Positions 44,940 to 53,847 of a DNA stretch of 64,000 bases are shown here, one piece after another (within the stretch, counting starts at the first letter, position 1; every line of letters begins with the position of its first letter). The stretch comes from Aphanocapsa sp. GSE-SYN-MK-11-07L (lineage in GTDB: Bacteria; Cyanobacteriota; Cyanobacteriia; Thermosynechococcales; Thermosynechococcaceae), in contig JAHHGS010000011.1 in NCBI GenBank assembly GCA_019359715.1, positions 62,001 through 126,000 on the forward strand, read 5' to 3'. The position numbers were made by a program, and so were the translations under genes. The notes below the pieces were generated by a model that saw only the letters and a list, made by a program, of their open reading frames with translations, was not told the origin of the DNA and did not search any database.

Positions 44940-45500
44940 TCATCGAAATACACGGGTGACAGCGACCTCCCCCAACGGCTGGCCAAACTGCTGAAGCCGC
45001 AGCCGCCGGGGAGACCCCGATAGTCCAGCAAGACTGAAAACTTTGACATTCTCTCCCCAAGCTTTGATTCCGGTATGCCCTACCGTATGGAGTCCTTTTT
45101 TCAGGATATTGATGGCAGCATTATGATCCCGATCTTGCACATGCCCACAATGCGGACAGATATGCGTTCGAGTCGAGAGCGTTTTCTTGACTGTTTCACC
45201 GCAGCTAGAGCAGGTTTGGCTGGTGTATTGGGGGGCAACAGCGACCGTCGCAACTCCAAACACTTTCCCAAAATACTCAACCCAACGGCGAAACTCTCCC
45301 CACGCGTCATCACTCATCGACTTAGCCAAGTGATGATTCTTGACCATGTTGCGGATCTGCAAGTCTTCCAATCTACATCCAGGACAAACTGAGCGGAGTA
45401 CCCATCCGAACGGCGCACGACTCGCACCCGATTGATTTTATAAAAGTTTGACAGCACTTGAAACGGCAAAAAGCGGGGGAAGATTCCGCCGCTTTATTGC
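44940..45500 (-). pseudogene. TnpB (IS200/IS605 OrfB) remnant
   Basis: The open frame 44940-45371 is the TnpB C terminus: 'NMVKNHHLAKSMSDDAWGEFRRWVEYFGK', zinc ribbon CSSCG...CPHCG and 'DRDHNAAINIL' with the RuvC Asp. Immediately upstream in another frame 'RVRVVRRSDGYSAQFVLDVD' (about 45375-45440) is the TnpB wedge region, so an internal deletion with frameshift has removed the first RuvC parts. Positions beyond about 45480 are less sure. No TnpA and no intact ends are seen. Non-functional as a nuclease. Confidence 0.75.
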
Positions 45501-45530
45501 CTGTGCTAACTCGTTTTTCTGTTGCTGAGC

Positions 45531-45558
45531 GTTCGACTGAGCGCTCACGCCGAAGTCT
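45531..45558. repeat. 28-bp dispersed repeat, copy 1
   Basis: Identical over 28 bases to 53796-53823; contains GTTCGACTGAGCGCTCACGC. Inserted just upstream of the TnpB remnant. Related in its GTTCGACT..GAGCG core to the repeat cluster at 21192-21261. Confidence 0.8.
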
Positions 45559-45624
45559 TGTCGAAGCATCCCACCCTTAAAAAAAGGTGGGCTTTCAAAC
45601 TGCGACATCCCCTGTAACAACAGA

Positions 45625-45669
45625 GATAATGTTTACGAACCTCGCAGAGCAAGGTTCGTAAACATTATC
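45625..45669. terminator. Perfect 18-bp-stem hairpin, terminator of the DyP peroxidase gene
   Basis: Arms 45625-45642 and 45652-45669 are perfect complements around nine bases and contain TAATGTTTACGAACCT. It lies 43 bases beyond the end of the peroxidase gene on the minus strand. Its A+T-rich base reads as ...ATTATC on either strand, so it may act in both directions. Confidence 0.7.
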
Positions 45670-45712
45670 TAGCCCAGCTACTGTGGCTAGCAACGGTGAT
45701 TCAAATCTAATC

Positions 45713-47125
45713 TTAGAGGCTCTTTAAGAAGCTAATGCAGGGCGAAAAGAAATATTCGCCGCCCTTCATGGTTACAAAGCCATGAAAGTCGATCGGCTTT
45801 TTGGTAGTGCTCCCCCAGTCAACTGGCTGCTGTTGTGGCGTTAATGAGCCTGCTCCTTGACCAATCACTGGGTCAATGCCCGTGGAAGGCTGAACAAAAT
45901 TGGGATTATTGGCCCAACTGACTTGGGTAAACTCAAACTGGTTTTCAAAGTTGCTTTGATAGGCCATAAATAGCAAGCCGACTCCACCGACGGGTTTGTC
46001 CTTCAGCTCAATAATTTTGCCTTCAGCATCGATTTCGGCGTTGCGGGTGCCATAGGTGATACCGCGACGGGCCATAATGTGCGATCGCTCCTGCTCTAAG
46101 GTTGCTCCCAAGGCTGTACTATCACCGCGGGGGTTCGTCTTCCGAATGTGGCCATGAAACGGACATTTGTTGCCACCTGAGTCATTTCTAAAGTCAAAAT
46201 TATTGCGGACTGGCTTGATTAGGCCATCTTCCCGCTGCAATACAACCGGGGTGCCATCTTCAAATCGACCGACAATCATTGCTCCTGCCAATTCTTCGTC
46301 GTCTCCTTTGAGACCGAGTTGCTCGGCAATTTCTTCTTCTCGGTCTTTGAACCCTTTGACATTTTGTTCCAGCTTGCGAAAGACAAAGTAACTGCCAAAG
46401 CTCAAGTCGGCTGAGGCTCCCCCAGGACAAGATACTAATACCTGTTTGAGTGGAAAGGTTGGATCCCAAATATCAATCCCATCCTTTTCGGTTTTCTCGC
46501 GCTCAATATCTTCTTGCAGCATCAACGGCTGGCTGCGACCATCGACATAGCCAAAATGTTCAATTCCATCCCCGTTAATATTCCGCATGGCCAGACCATA
46601 CTCAGTCCCAATAATTCTGACCGAAGCAGGCTTTTGCTGTTGAATTTTGGTATGCACTTCCCTAACCTGGGCTTCATTGGCGCCGCCCACTAGAATCATG
46701 CCGTGAATTTCATCTTGGAAACCGGGATCCCAATCGTCTATTTCAGGATCACTTAAAATATCTTTTCGCTGCTTTAAGCCACTCCGAAATGCAGGATCAG
46801 CGGGGACTTTATCATCTGCAATCCCTAAAGCTTTGTAGCCTGCGGCAGACAGAACCACACTCACAAAAACACCTGCATCTTGACGACTCATTCTGTAGGC
46901 TTTCGCATCCAGAAGCTGCTGATAAGCTGACTTGACACTTTGAGCCAGAACTCGCAGAAACCCTCTTCCTTCCTGAGGTTTTTGAGCATCAAGCGTAAAG
47001 AAAAGATTTTGGGTATAGTTGCGTCCGTGACCTTTTAAGATATTGCCTTGTAAGTCTTTTAGCATGGCAATTTCATCAGAATTTGCATGTTCCCAAGCTA
47101 GGGGAGCATTAAGATTAATCGGCAT
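45713..47125 (-). CDS. DyP-type haem peroxidase
   Basis: A 470-residue dye-decolorising peroxidase. The diagnostic GxxDG motif is FGYVDG (in 'EHFGYVDGRSQPLM'), with the catalytic Asp; 'KCPFHGHIRKTNPRG' contains the proximal His, and 'IMARRGITYG' the distal Arg. No Tat or Sec signal is present, so it is cytoplasmic, of the longer C/D-like type. It oxidises phenolics or dyes with H2O2; in vivo role unknown. It is flanked by accessory elements on both sides. Confidence 0.93.
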   Translation of the reverse strand: MPINLNAPLAWEHANSDEIAMLKDLQGNILKGHGRNYTQNLFFTLDAQKPQEGRGFLRVLAQSVKSAYQQLLDAKAYRMSRQDAGVFVSVVLSAAGYKALGIADDKVPADPAFRSGLKQRKDILSDPEIDDWDPGFQDEIHGMILVGGANEAQVREVHTKIQQQKPASVRIIGTEYGLAMRNINGDGIEHFGYVDGRSQPLMLQEDIEREKTEKDGIDIWDPTFPLKQVLVSCPGGASADLSFGSYFVFRKLEQNVKGFKDREEEIAEQLGLKGDDEELAGAMIVGRFEDGTPVVLQREDGLIKPVRNNFDFRNDSGGNKCPFHGHIRKTNPRGDSTALGATLEQERSHIMARRGITYGTRNAEIDAEGKIIELKDKPVGGVGLLFMAYQSNFENQFEFTQVSWANNPNFVQPSTGIDPVIGQGAGSLTPQQQPVDWGSTTKKPIDFHGFVTMKGGEYFFSPCISFLKSL

Positions 47126-47492
47126 ATATTTTCTCTCTCAAAGAATCTATAATGGGACAGATGGAGCTTATTTGCTACGATAAAATGAAACAGCTCTTAT
47201 CCTAGATATAGTCAGGAACAGGGAGCTAATTTATAGAGTTTAAAGGCTTGTTTCTAACCACAGGTTGATCAAAAATAAGCTCTAAATCAAACACTACTGT
47301 AATTACTTAGACAGTGTAAATACATTCAGCAATATACTTATCATTCTGTAATCCTAAATATTTTTCAGGCGCTTAGACTTAACAAGCATTGACCTAGCTA
47401 GTGAAGACTTAATACTTATTACATGCAATTTTTAAGCTGTATAAAACAGCAGAAGGGTAATTTTGAGCTTAAAATTAGCTGCTGATTTTCTG
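47126..47492. other. 367-bp spacer between divergent genes
   Basis: AT-rich region with promoters for the peroxidase (minus) and the acetyltransferase (plus). No convincing regulator site; no gene. The peroxidase ATG is preceded on the minus strand by a purine-rich AGAGAG stretch. Confidence 0.4.
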
Positions 47493-47990
47493 ATGGAGAT
47501 AGAAATACGGCTGTTTCAGAGACAGGATAGCGATCGGATCGCGCAACTCTTTCATCAAACTGTGCGTGAAGTGAACATACACGATTACTCAACCGCCCAG
47601 GTGCAAGCTTGGGCACCGGACGACCTCTACTTTAGAAATTGGGCAGAAGTTTGCTCACAGCGATTTACGTATGTTGCTGAGCAAGCAGGTATGATTGTAG
47701 GCTTTGGCGAACTAGAGTTTGATGGGCATATTGACTGCTTTTACTGCCACAAGAACTATCAGAATCGCGGGGTCGGGCGCAAAATCTATCAAGCAATTGA
47801 GCGGAAAGGATTAGAATTTGGGCTAGACCGTTTGTTTGTCGAGGCCAGCGTGACTGCAAAGCCATTTTTTGCCCGGATGGGATTTTTAATGATCAGGGAG
47901 CAGCAGGTGAGCTGTCGGGGAGAAATTTTTACGAATTATGCCATGACGAAACAACTCAGCAATTCCACGATCGCAGACCATCGCCCGTGA
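47493..47990 (+). CDS. GNAT-family N-acetyltransferase
   Basis: A 165-residue acetyltransferase. The acetyl-CoA loop is 'YQNRGVGRKIYQAIERKG' and motif B 'EASVTAKPFFARMGFLMI', typical of the YafP/ElaA-like putative acetyltransferases. The ATG at 47493 (MEIEIRLFQRQDSD) is favoured over an upstream in-frame TTG at 47463. The stop overlaps the start of the ROK gene by four bases (GTGA), so the two are translationally coupled. Confidence 0.9.
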   Translation: MEIEIRLFQRQDSDRIAQLFHQTVREVNIHDYSTAQVQAWAPDDLYFRNWAEVCSQRFTYVAEQAGMIVGFGELEFDGHIDCFYCHKNYQNRGVGRKIYQAIERKGLEFGLDRLFVEASVTAKPFFARMGFLMIREQQVSCRGEIFTNYAMTKQLSNSTIADHRP

Positions 47991-48877
47991 TTGAGCAAGT
48001 GATTGGCGTAGATTTAGGTGGCACGGCCATCAAGCTAGGCTGCTTTAATCGAGCCGGAGATTGCCTGCGATCGCTGAGCGTCCCCACACCTCAGCCTTCA
48101 ACGCCAGTCGCTGTCATGGTGGCGATCGCCCAAGCCATTCAGCAGCTTGACCCTGAACAGCAGGCGCTCGCAATCTGTGTCGGCAGTCCTGGCCCGGCCG
48201 ATGCTGCCGGACGGGTAGCCCGAATTGCGATTAATCTGGTCGGCTGGCAGGAAGTTCCCTTAGCCGACACCCTAGAAGCCCTGACCGGCCGCCCAACTCT
48301 GGTCGCTAACGATGCCAATTGCGCTGGCGTGGGGGAAGCCTGGTTGGGGGCCGGGCGCTCCTTCCAGCACTTTATTTTGCTCACTTTGGGAACGGGCGTG
48401 GGGGGAGCAATCATTATGAATGGTCAACTGTTTGTCGGCCGGAGTGGAGCAGCAGGCGAATTAGGCCTGATCACCCTTGATCCGAAAGGGCACCCCTGTA
48501 ACAGCGGCAATCAAGGTTCATTAGAGCAGCACCTTTGCATTCAGGCGATTCGGCGGCGAACAGGCTTAGAACCCGATCTGCTGGCTGCCAAAGCCCAAGC
48601 CGGCGATCCAGAGGCGATCGCTTTTTGGCAAACCTATGGGCAAGACTTAGCCGCTGGGCTAGCCAGCCTGATTTATGTTTTGACTCCAGAAGCCGTAGTA
48701 ATTGGCGGCGGGATCTCGGCAGCGACTGAGCTGTTTTTCCCCGCCATGCAGGCAGAAGTGGAGCGACGAGTCTTACCTACTTCCAGAGAGGGCTTACAAA
48801 TTCTCCAAGCTGAATTGGGCAACCAAGCCGGTATAGTCGGAGCCGCCAAACTGGCCTGGCAGCTTCTAGACAGTTAA
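47987..48877 (+). CDS. ROK-family sugar kinase (glucokinase-like)
   Basis: A 296-residue ROK protein: N-terminal phosphate loop 'VDLGGTAIKLGCFN', 'NDANCAGVGEAWLGAG' and second loop 'LTLGTGVGGAIIMNG', with catalytic Asp in NDAN. The zinc-binding CxCGxxGCxE motif is degenerate here (CNSGNQGSLEQ): the second and third Cys are Ser. It probably phosphorylates glucose or an amino sugar, without the structural zinc. The start is GTG, overlapping the GNAT stop. Confidence 0.92.
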   Translation: MIEQVIGVDLGGTAIKLGCFNRAGDCLRSLSVPTPQPSTPVAVMVAIAQAIQQLDPEQQALAICVGSPGPADAAGRVARIAINLVGWQEVPLADTLEALTGRPTLVANDANCAGVGEAWLGAGRSFQHFILLTLGTGVGGAIIMNGQLFVGRSGAAGELGLITLDPKGHPCNSGNQGSLEQHLCIQAIRRRTGLEPDLLAAKAQAGDPEAIAFWQTYGQDLAAGLASLIYVLTPEAVVIGGGISAATELFFPAMQAEVERRVLPTSREGLQILQAELGNQAGIVGAAKLAWQLLDS

Positions 48878-48898
48878 TAGGAGTATTGGAATTAAGAT

Positions 48899-49231
48899 TC
48901 ACTGTTGCAAGATCTCAATTATTTTTGTGATAACCTCATTTATCTTGTCTGTAGTCAAATTTCCTACTTTGTAAGCGATAATTTGTTCATTTGCAGTGAA
49001 CAATCGGTTGGATTTGACATAGCTATTTCTATTGAGACTTCCAGTTTCAAAATCATTATTTGAAATAGCAACTGCGTACTGATCATTTGTTGTCTGACTG
49101 GTAATCAGGCAAAGGATTAGATCATTGCGGGTGAGCGTCGCTACGACTAAAGCAGGTCGTCTTTTAGCATTCGTTAGATCAGAGAATGGGAAAGGAACAA
49201 CAACGATATCCCCTTTTACAAATGTTGCCAT
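48899..49231 (-). CDS. MazF/PemK-family toxin
   Basis: A 110-residue protein of the MazF (PemK) fold: 'FVKGDIVVVPFPFSDLTNAKRRPALVVA' and 'LNRNSYVKSNRLFTANEQII' match the family's conserved RNase surface. It is an mRNA interferase candidate. Its start overlaps the antitoxin gene by 16 bases. It ends 22 bases from the ROK gene, tail to tail. Confidence 0.92.
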   Translation of the reverse strand: MATFVKGDIVVVPFPFSDLTNAKRRPALVVATLTRNDLILCLITSQTTNDQYAVAISNNDFETGSLNRNSYVKSNRLFTANEQIIAYKVGNLTTDKINEVITKIIEILQQ

Positions 49232-49419
49232 GCCTCATCCTCTGCAGGAGTCAACCAATCTTCTGCTAGCAGTGGTTCACTTAATAAGCTGGTTTCTAGC
49301 TGCTCCTGTTGAATTTCTCTGGTTTTGACAAACAACAAAAAATCTAAGACTTCTTTGAGAGTCGAGTCAGAGGTTTTATCAATTTCATCTAGTAATTTTT
49401 CTTTGATGTTAATACTCAT
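49216..49419 (-). CDS. DUF2281-like antitoxin of MazF-type toxin
   Basis: A 67-residue acidic protein, 'MSINIKEKLLDEIDKTSDSTLKEVLDFLLFVK' then a disordered tail ending 'AEDEAWQHL'. This resembles the DUF2281/VapB-like small antitoxins often found directly upstream of MazF toxins in cyanobacteria. The two genes overlap by 16 bases and form one unit. Confidence 0.8.
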   Translation of the reverse strand: MSINIKEKLLDEIDKTSDSTLKEVLDFLLFVKTREIQQEQLETSLLSEPLLAEDWLTPAEDEAWQHL

Positions 49420-49647
49420 TTTGTGATCTCCTTTTTCTCCCTATTTGTCACGGCCTTCAACTGCCATACTCTAGTTTCCGATCAAGTCTTATGAGTCCGG
49501 GGTGAATTCCTACCGTTCAGGATGTCCACCTCATCCTCATTCTGGCTTATAAGCTTTTGTCCCGGATCAGCAAGCTTGAAAACACACTCTGGAATTACGG
49601 CATGACAAATAGTTAAGACGGATTATTTGTTTGGCGGGCGCGATAAA

Positions 49648-51294
49648 TTAAGAAGCTTGCAAGCGACTCAGTAGCGGTGCCGCTTGCAACAGGGTTTGCG
49701 TATAGGGGTGTTTTGGTTGGGTAAATAATTGATGGGTTGGGCCAATTTCGACAATTTGGCCGCCGTGCATGACGGCCAGGCGATCGCAAAAGAAACGCGC
49801 TACCCAGAGGTCATGGGTGATAAACAGATAGGTGAGGTTAAATTTCTGCTTTAGCTCCAGCATTAAGTCCAGCACTTGGGCTTGGATGCTAGCATCGAGC
49901 ATACTGACTGGCTCATCGCAAATCAGCAATTTGGGGTGAGTAATTAGGGCGCGGGCGATCGCCACTCGCTGCTGTTGCCCGCCGGACAGGTCAGCCGGAT
50001 GACGGTGGTAGAACTCGCTAGGGTCTAAGCCGACCTGAGTTAACATTGCTTCTACCTGCTGCTGGGCAGCGGCAGGGGTTGCTAAACCATGCATCAGCAG
50101 CGGATCAGCAATGCTCTGCCCGATCGTCATTTGCGGATTTAAGCAGGCATGGGGGTCTTGAAAAATCATTTGAATTTGCCGTCGCTGCTGACGCATTTCC
50201 GTCCCACACAGGCGGGTTAGCTCAGTTCCCAAAAAGGTGACTTGACCCGCTGTGGGGCGAATCAGTTGCAGAATCGTCCGAGAAAGCGTGCTTTTGCCGC
50301 AGCCCGACTCGCCCACTAAACCCAGCGTTTCGCCTGGATAAAGCGTTAAATTTACTCCATCGACGGCTTTAATTAACGTCGACGGCTGCCCCGACAGCAG
50401 CCGCGCCAGCGGATTCGACTCCAGGCTGTAGTGCTGTTTGAGGTTTTGAATATCTAGCAAAGGAGTGCTGACGGCTAATTCAGGTTTGGGCGCGATCGCC
50501 CCCGCTTGTAGGTGCAAAGCTGCTTGCATTAAAGCCTGCGTGTAAGGGTGCTGCGGGTTTTGCAGCAGGGCTTGGGCAGGGCCAGTTTCGACAATTTGTC
50601 CCTGGTGCAAGACGGCCACCCGATCGCAATACTCGCTCACCAGCGCCAAATCATGGGAAATCAGCAGCAGTCCCATCTGCCGCTGCTGGCAAAGTTGGGT
50701 TAGCTCCCGCAAAATTTGAGCCGCTACGGTCACATCTAGGCTGGTCGTCGGTTCATCGGCCACAATTAGCTTCGGGTCAAGCAGCAGAGCAAGGGCGATC
50801 GCTACCCGCTGACGCATCCCGCCGCTAAACTCGTGCGGATACTGCTGCCAGCGCTGCTCCGGGATTTTGACTGCCGCTAGCGTGGACAAAATCCGATCGC
50901 GGGCGGCTTGCTTAGACAGATCTGGACGGTGCGATCGCAGGGTTTCTAAGCAGTGATCTTTAATGGTCATCAGCGGGTCAAGCCGGGTCATTGGGTCTTG
51001 AAACACCAGCGAAACCGCTTCACCGCGAAACTTCCGCAGGGAATTTCCGCTCAAACTCAGGACTGATTTCCCATTAAAATCAATCTGCCCTGCCACCTGA
51101 GCACCCAGCGGCAAGAGCTGCAAAATTGCCCGCCCAATCGTCGATTTACCGCAGCCCGACTCACCGACCAGACCAAGGCGATCGCCGGGGTTGACCTGAA
51201 ATGAAACCCCATTTACCACCCAACTCTTGTCCGCTCTGCGGTGTTGAGGATAAGCAATCCGTAAATTGGCGATCGAGAGCAAAGATTGGCTCAT
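49648..51294 (-). CDS. Peptide/nickel-type ABC transporter, fused double ATPase
   Basis: A 548-residue protein with two complete ABC domains: 'GLVGESGCGKSTIGRAIL' with FSGGMRQRV in the first, 'GLVGESGCGKSTLSRTIL' with LSGGQQQRV in the second, each ending in the short 'HPYTQ' segment of oligopeptide-type ATPases. It is a DppD-DppF fusion, as in GsiA/YejF. It is an orphan: the family-5 binding protein at 792-2561 is a possible partner, and permeases must be elsewhere. Confidence 0.94.
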   Translation of the reverse strand: MSQSLLSIANLRIAYPQHRRADKSWVVNGVSFQVNPGDRLGLVGESGCGKSTIGRAILQLLPLGAQVAGQIDFNGKSVLSLSGNSLRKFRGEAVSLVFQDPMTRLDPLMTIKDHCLETLRSHRPDLSKQAARDRILSTLAAVKIPEQRWQQYPHEFSGGMRQRVAIALALLLDPKLIVADEPTTSLDVTVAAQILRELTQLCQQRQMGLLLISHDLALVSEYCDRVAVLHQGQIVETGPAQALLQNPQHPYTQALMQAALHLQAGAIAPKPELAVSTPLLDIQNLKQHYSLESNPLARLLSGQPSTLIKAVDGVNLTLYPGETLGLVGESGCGKSTLSRTILQLIRPTAGQVTFLGTELTRLCGTEMRQQRRQIQMIFQDPHACLNPQMTIGQSIADPLLMHGLATPAAAQQQVEAMLTQVGLDPSEFYHRHPADLSGGQQQRVAIARALITHPKLLICDEPVSMLDASIQAQVLDLMLELKQKFNLTYLFITHDLWVARFFCDRLAVMHGGQIVEIGPTHQLFTQPKHPYTQTLLQAAPLLSRLQAS

Positions 51295-51457
51295 GCGGAA
51301 CCTGGCTGGCCTAACACGAAAAGAATACCTTGGGAAGCGGGGAGCGATCTATTTGCATCGTGACGCTTTTTTTACGGATCATCTCCAAAAATAATGCCAG
51401 CCCCAAAGACTGGGAACTGGCAGGAGCGAAATATTTCAGAATATTTGCAGTAGCCGT

Positions 51458-52279
51458 CTAGACCACTGGCTCAACTCGCGAGTAGAAGATGCCTTGCACC
51501 TTCATCTCTTTCGCTTCGTGGGCGCCCATGTCATCATCAGACAGTTGTTCGCTTTCAAAGGTGCCAGCAATCTCGCCAGTGCGGCTGTTGACCTTAGACA
51601 CCTGCAAAGAAATCTTGCCTTTGCTCAGACCAAACCGCTTGATGTTAGACCGAGCCAACTCATCCTCGTTTGACTGGGGCAGTGCTACAGCCGTGTCATA
51701 GCCTGTGGTCAAACCTCGTCCTTTCGGGTCAAGAAAGTTAGACGTGCGATAGGAAGGCACGCTATATTCGCCTTCAAAGTCGGTCGAGGTGTTGATGCTG
51801 GTTAGCCCTGGCTGTGAATTAGCCACCAAATTCTTGACTGAAAACAAGAAGGGCACCCGTTCACCGCCTGGAAGCTGGACGGTAATGGCCTGGAAGTCAA
51901 ATCCATCTTCTTCGACAAAAGTGAGGCTACCATCACCATTAACTTTGAGTTGGCCTTGGACTTGGTCAATTGAAGAGGTGTAGCGAGTCATCACCTTTGT
52001 AGGCACAAACTCTGCCTCTTGCCGTTTGTTTTTCCCTTCTTCTTTTACCAAATAGGTTGTTGGCTGGAGGCAAAGACCCGTTACGGTGTAAGACTGATCC
52101 GGATCGATGGGGTACGAACCCCGTGCAGTTTCATCCAGGGTGGGGCAGCTATTGGCTAGCCCCGTTCCTCTAATCTGATCGTAGGTCATGGGGGTGCTAG
52201 CAGCCAAAGCACTGCCACCCAGGGTTAATACCCCAAAGCACACCGCCAAGAAAGCGACAACTAATGCGCGATATCTCAT
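51458..52279 (-). CDS. psbO: Photosystem II manganese-stabilising protein
   Basis: A 273-residue precursor. Sec signal peptide at residues 1-26 (MRYRALVVAFLAVCFGVL...ALA) is followed by the mature PsbO: 'LTYDQIRGTGLANSCP'-like start, the disulfide pair Cys in 'NSCPTL' and 'GLCLQP', and 'FLDPKGRGLTTGYDTAVALP'. It sits on the lumenal face of photosystem II and stabilises the Mn4CaO5 cluster. Start at ATG 52279; a longer in-frame version from 52369 adds 30 residues without family support. Confidence 0.98.
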   Translation of the reverse strand: MRYRALVVAFLAVCFGVLTLGGSALAASTPMTYDQIRGTGLANSCPTLDETARGSYPIDPDQSYTVTGLCLQPTTYLVKEEGKNKRQEAEFVPTKVMTRYTSSIDQVQGQLKVNGDGSLTFVEEDGFDFQAITVQLPGGERVPFLFSVKNLVANSQPGLTSINTSTDFEGEYSVPSYRTSNFLDPKGRGLTTGYDTAVALPQSNEDELARSNIKRFGLSKGKISLQVSKVNSRTGEIAGTFESEQLSDDDMGAHEAKEMKVQGIFYSRVEPVV

Positions 52280-52413
52280 GGTCAACCTCAGTACAAACAA
52301 GTTATGAATCCAAACAGCCAACCACTTAAGTGAGGACTTAAGCTGGGCTAGAGCAGAATATAGGGACATCCAGAGCCTAAATTACCCAAGCGGGTTAGCG
52401 TCCTGGTTCATAA

Positions 52414-52448
52414 TCACAAAATGTGATCAAATGTCCGCTCTGATTATA
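52414..52448 (-). promoter_or_regulatory. Possible psbO promoter and palindrome
   Basis: TATAAT reads on the minus strand at 52448-52443; no good -35 box is seen, and a leader of about 157 bases would result. Just downstream is TCACAAAATGTGA (52414-52426), a 5-base inverted repeat around three A, half-site similar to CRP-type sites but too closely spaced for them. Both elements lie within the divergent psbO/52522 spacer. Confidence 0.35.
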
Positions 52449-52521
52449 AGAAGCATTGAAGCTGTTAATGCTTTAATTTTAAAGCCCTAAGGGCCGCAAT
52501 TATCAAGGGAGGGCTGAGATT

Positions 52522-52827
52522 ATGAATGATGAAGCCAGGCGATCGCGGATTTCTCCCGATGCTGAGGCGATCGCCGAATCAACGCGCAGCTTAGCCCAAA
52601 CCTATCAAGGCAACAGCCTCCAATTGCTAAAATTGCTGCGATTATTAGAGAGCCTGCATCGTGAAATTCGGGATGATTTATTTCAGGCGGCTCTACCCAA
52701 TAACCGGCAGGCGCTTTACCATTTGTTAAGGGATATTGAACGAGAGGGGGGTTGGCCCTATATTCCGGTCGTTAAATTGAGGGAGCTAATCGCTCAAGTC
52801 GACGGCGATTTACTGGGGGAAAAATAG
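52522..52827 (+). CDS. Hypothetical cyanobacterial protein
   Basis: A 101-residue soluble, mostly helical protein, with 'LLKLLRLLESLHREIRDDLFQAALP' forming a long amphipathic helix and 'GGWPYIPVVKLRELI' near the end. Family not recognised. GGGAGGG ribosome site seven bases before the ATG. It ends 22 bases before the CDF exporter gene and is divergent from psbO. Confidence 0.7.
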   Translation: MNDEARRSRISPDAEAIAESTRSLAQTYQGNSLQLLKLLRLLESLHREIRDDLFQAALPNNRQALYHLLRDIEREGGWPYIPVVKLRELIAQVDGDLLGEK

Positions 52828-52849
52828 GGGTTTTTGAGGAGGTTGGCCA

Positions 52850-53770
52850 ATGTCGCACGGACATCATGATCGGCATCACCACGATCACGCCCCCCAAACC
52901 TACAATCGGGCGTTTGCAATTAGTGCTGCCCTCAACCTGGGGATTGTGATTTTGCAAGTTGTCTATGGGATTCTGGGGAATTCACTGGCCTTGCTAGCAG
53001 ATGCCGGGCATAATCTAACGGATGTGTTTAGCCTCCTGCTGGCCTGGGGAGCTAGCCAACTGGGGCAGCGCCCGCCTACCCAACGCTACACCTATGGGCT
53101 GCGACGCAGCTCAATTTTGGCGGCGCTGGTGAATGCTGTGCTGTTGCTGCTGATGATGGGGGCGATCGCCTGGGAAGCAATCCATCGTTTGGGCAATCCT
53201 AGCCCAATTGCGGAAGTTCCCGTCATGATTGTGGCTTTGTTAGCGATCGCGGTTAACGGCGGTAGCGCCTTGCTGTTTCATTCTGGGCGATCGCAGGACT
53301 TAAATCTGCGGGGCGCATTTTTGCATTTGCTGACGGATGCGTTTGTTTCGCTAGGGGTCGTGCTTTCCGCCATTGCCTCTTTACTAACGGGTTGGCGGTG
53401 GTTTGACCCCGTAATGAGCTTGGTGATTGTGGTGATTATTGTGGTTGGGACTTGGGAACTGCTGCAAGATTCGCTCAACCTGGCCCTAGATGGGGTGCCG
53501 GAGTCGATTGAGCCTTTGGCCGTCCGAACCTATTTGCAAGAACAGCCTGGAGTCCAAGAAGTACACGACCTGCACATTTGGGCGATGAGCACGACCGAGA
53601 CCGCGTTGACTGCCCATCTAGTCATGCCCGATGGCCATCCCGGCGATCGCTTTTTAACGGAACTCTGCCACAGCCTGCAGGACAAATTTGGGATTGAACA
53701 TACGACCCTGCAAATTGAAATCGGACACCCCAACTATCCCTGCAATTTGGCTTCCGATGCCCAAGTTTAA
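52850..53770 (+). CDS. Cation diffusion facilitator (CzcD/ZnT-like)
   Basis: A 306-residue metal/proton antiporter with six transmembrane helices and a C-terminal cytoplasmic domain. The N terminus is His-rich (MSHGHHDRHHHDHA). Metal site residues are visible as H-N-x-x-D in 'LLADAGHNLTDVF' and H-x-x-x-D in 'LHLLTDAFVS'; 'VHDLHIW' marks the C-terminal dimer domain. It exports Zn2+, Co2+ or Cd2+. Cotranscribed with the short gene before it. Confidence 0.95.
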   Translation: MSHGHHDRHHHDHAPQTYNRAFAISAALNLGIVILQVVYGILGNSLALLADAGHNLTDVFSLLLAWGASQLGQRPPTQRYTYGLRRSSILAALVNAVLLLLMMGAIAWEAIHRLGNPSPIAEVPVMIVALLAIAVNGGSALLFHSGRSQDLNLRGAFLHLLTDAFVSLGVVLSAIASLLTGWRWFDPVMSLVIVVIIVVGTWELLQDSLNLALDGVPESIEPLAVRTYLQEQPGVQEVHDLHIWAMSTTETALTAHLVMPDGHPGDRFLTELCHSLQDKFGIEHTTLQIEIGHPNYPCNLASDAQV

Positions 53771-53795
53771 ACTTGATTTAACGCCTTCTGCCCTC

Positions 53796-53823
53796 GTTCG
53801 ACTGAGCGCTCACGCCGAAGTCT
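53796..53823. repeat. 28-bp dispersed repeat, copy 2
   Basis: Identical to 45531-45558 over 28 bases. It lies in the 77-base spacer between the convergent CDF and WbpM-like genes. Confidence 0.8.
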
Positions 53824-53847
53824 GCCTTTTGACCTTCTGCCTTTCCT

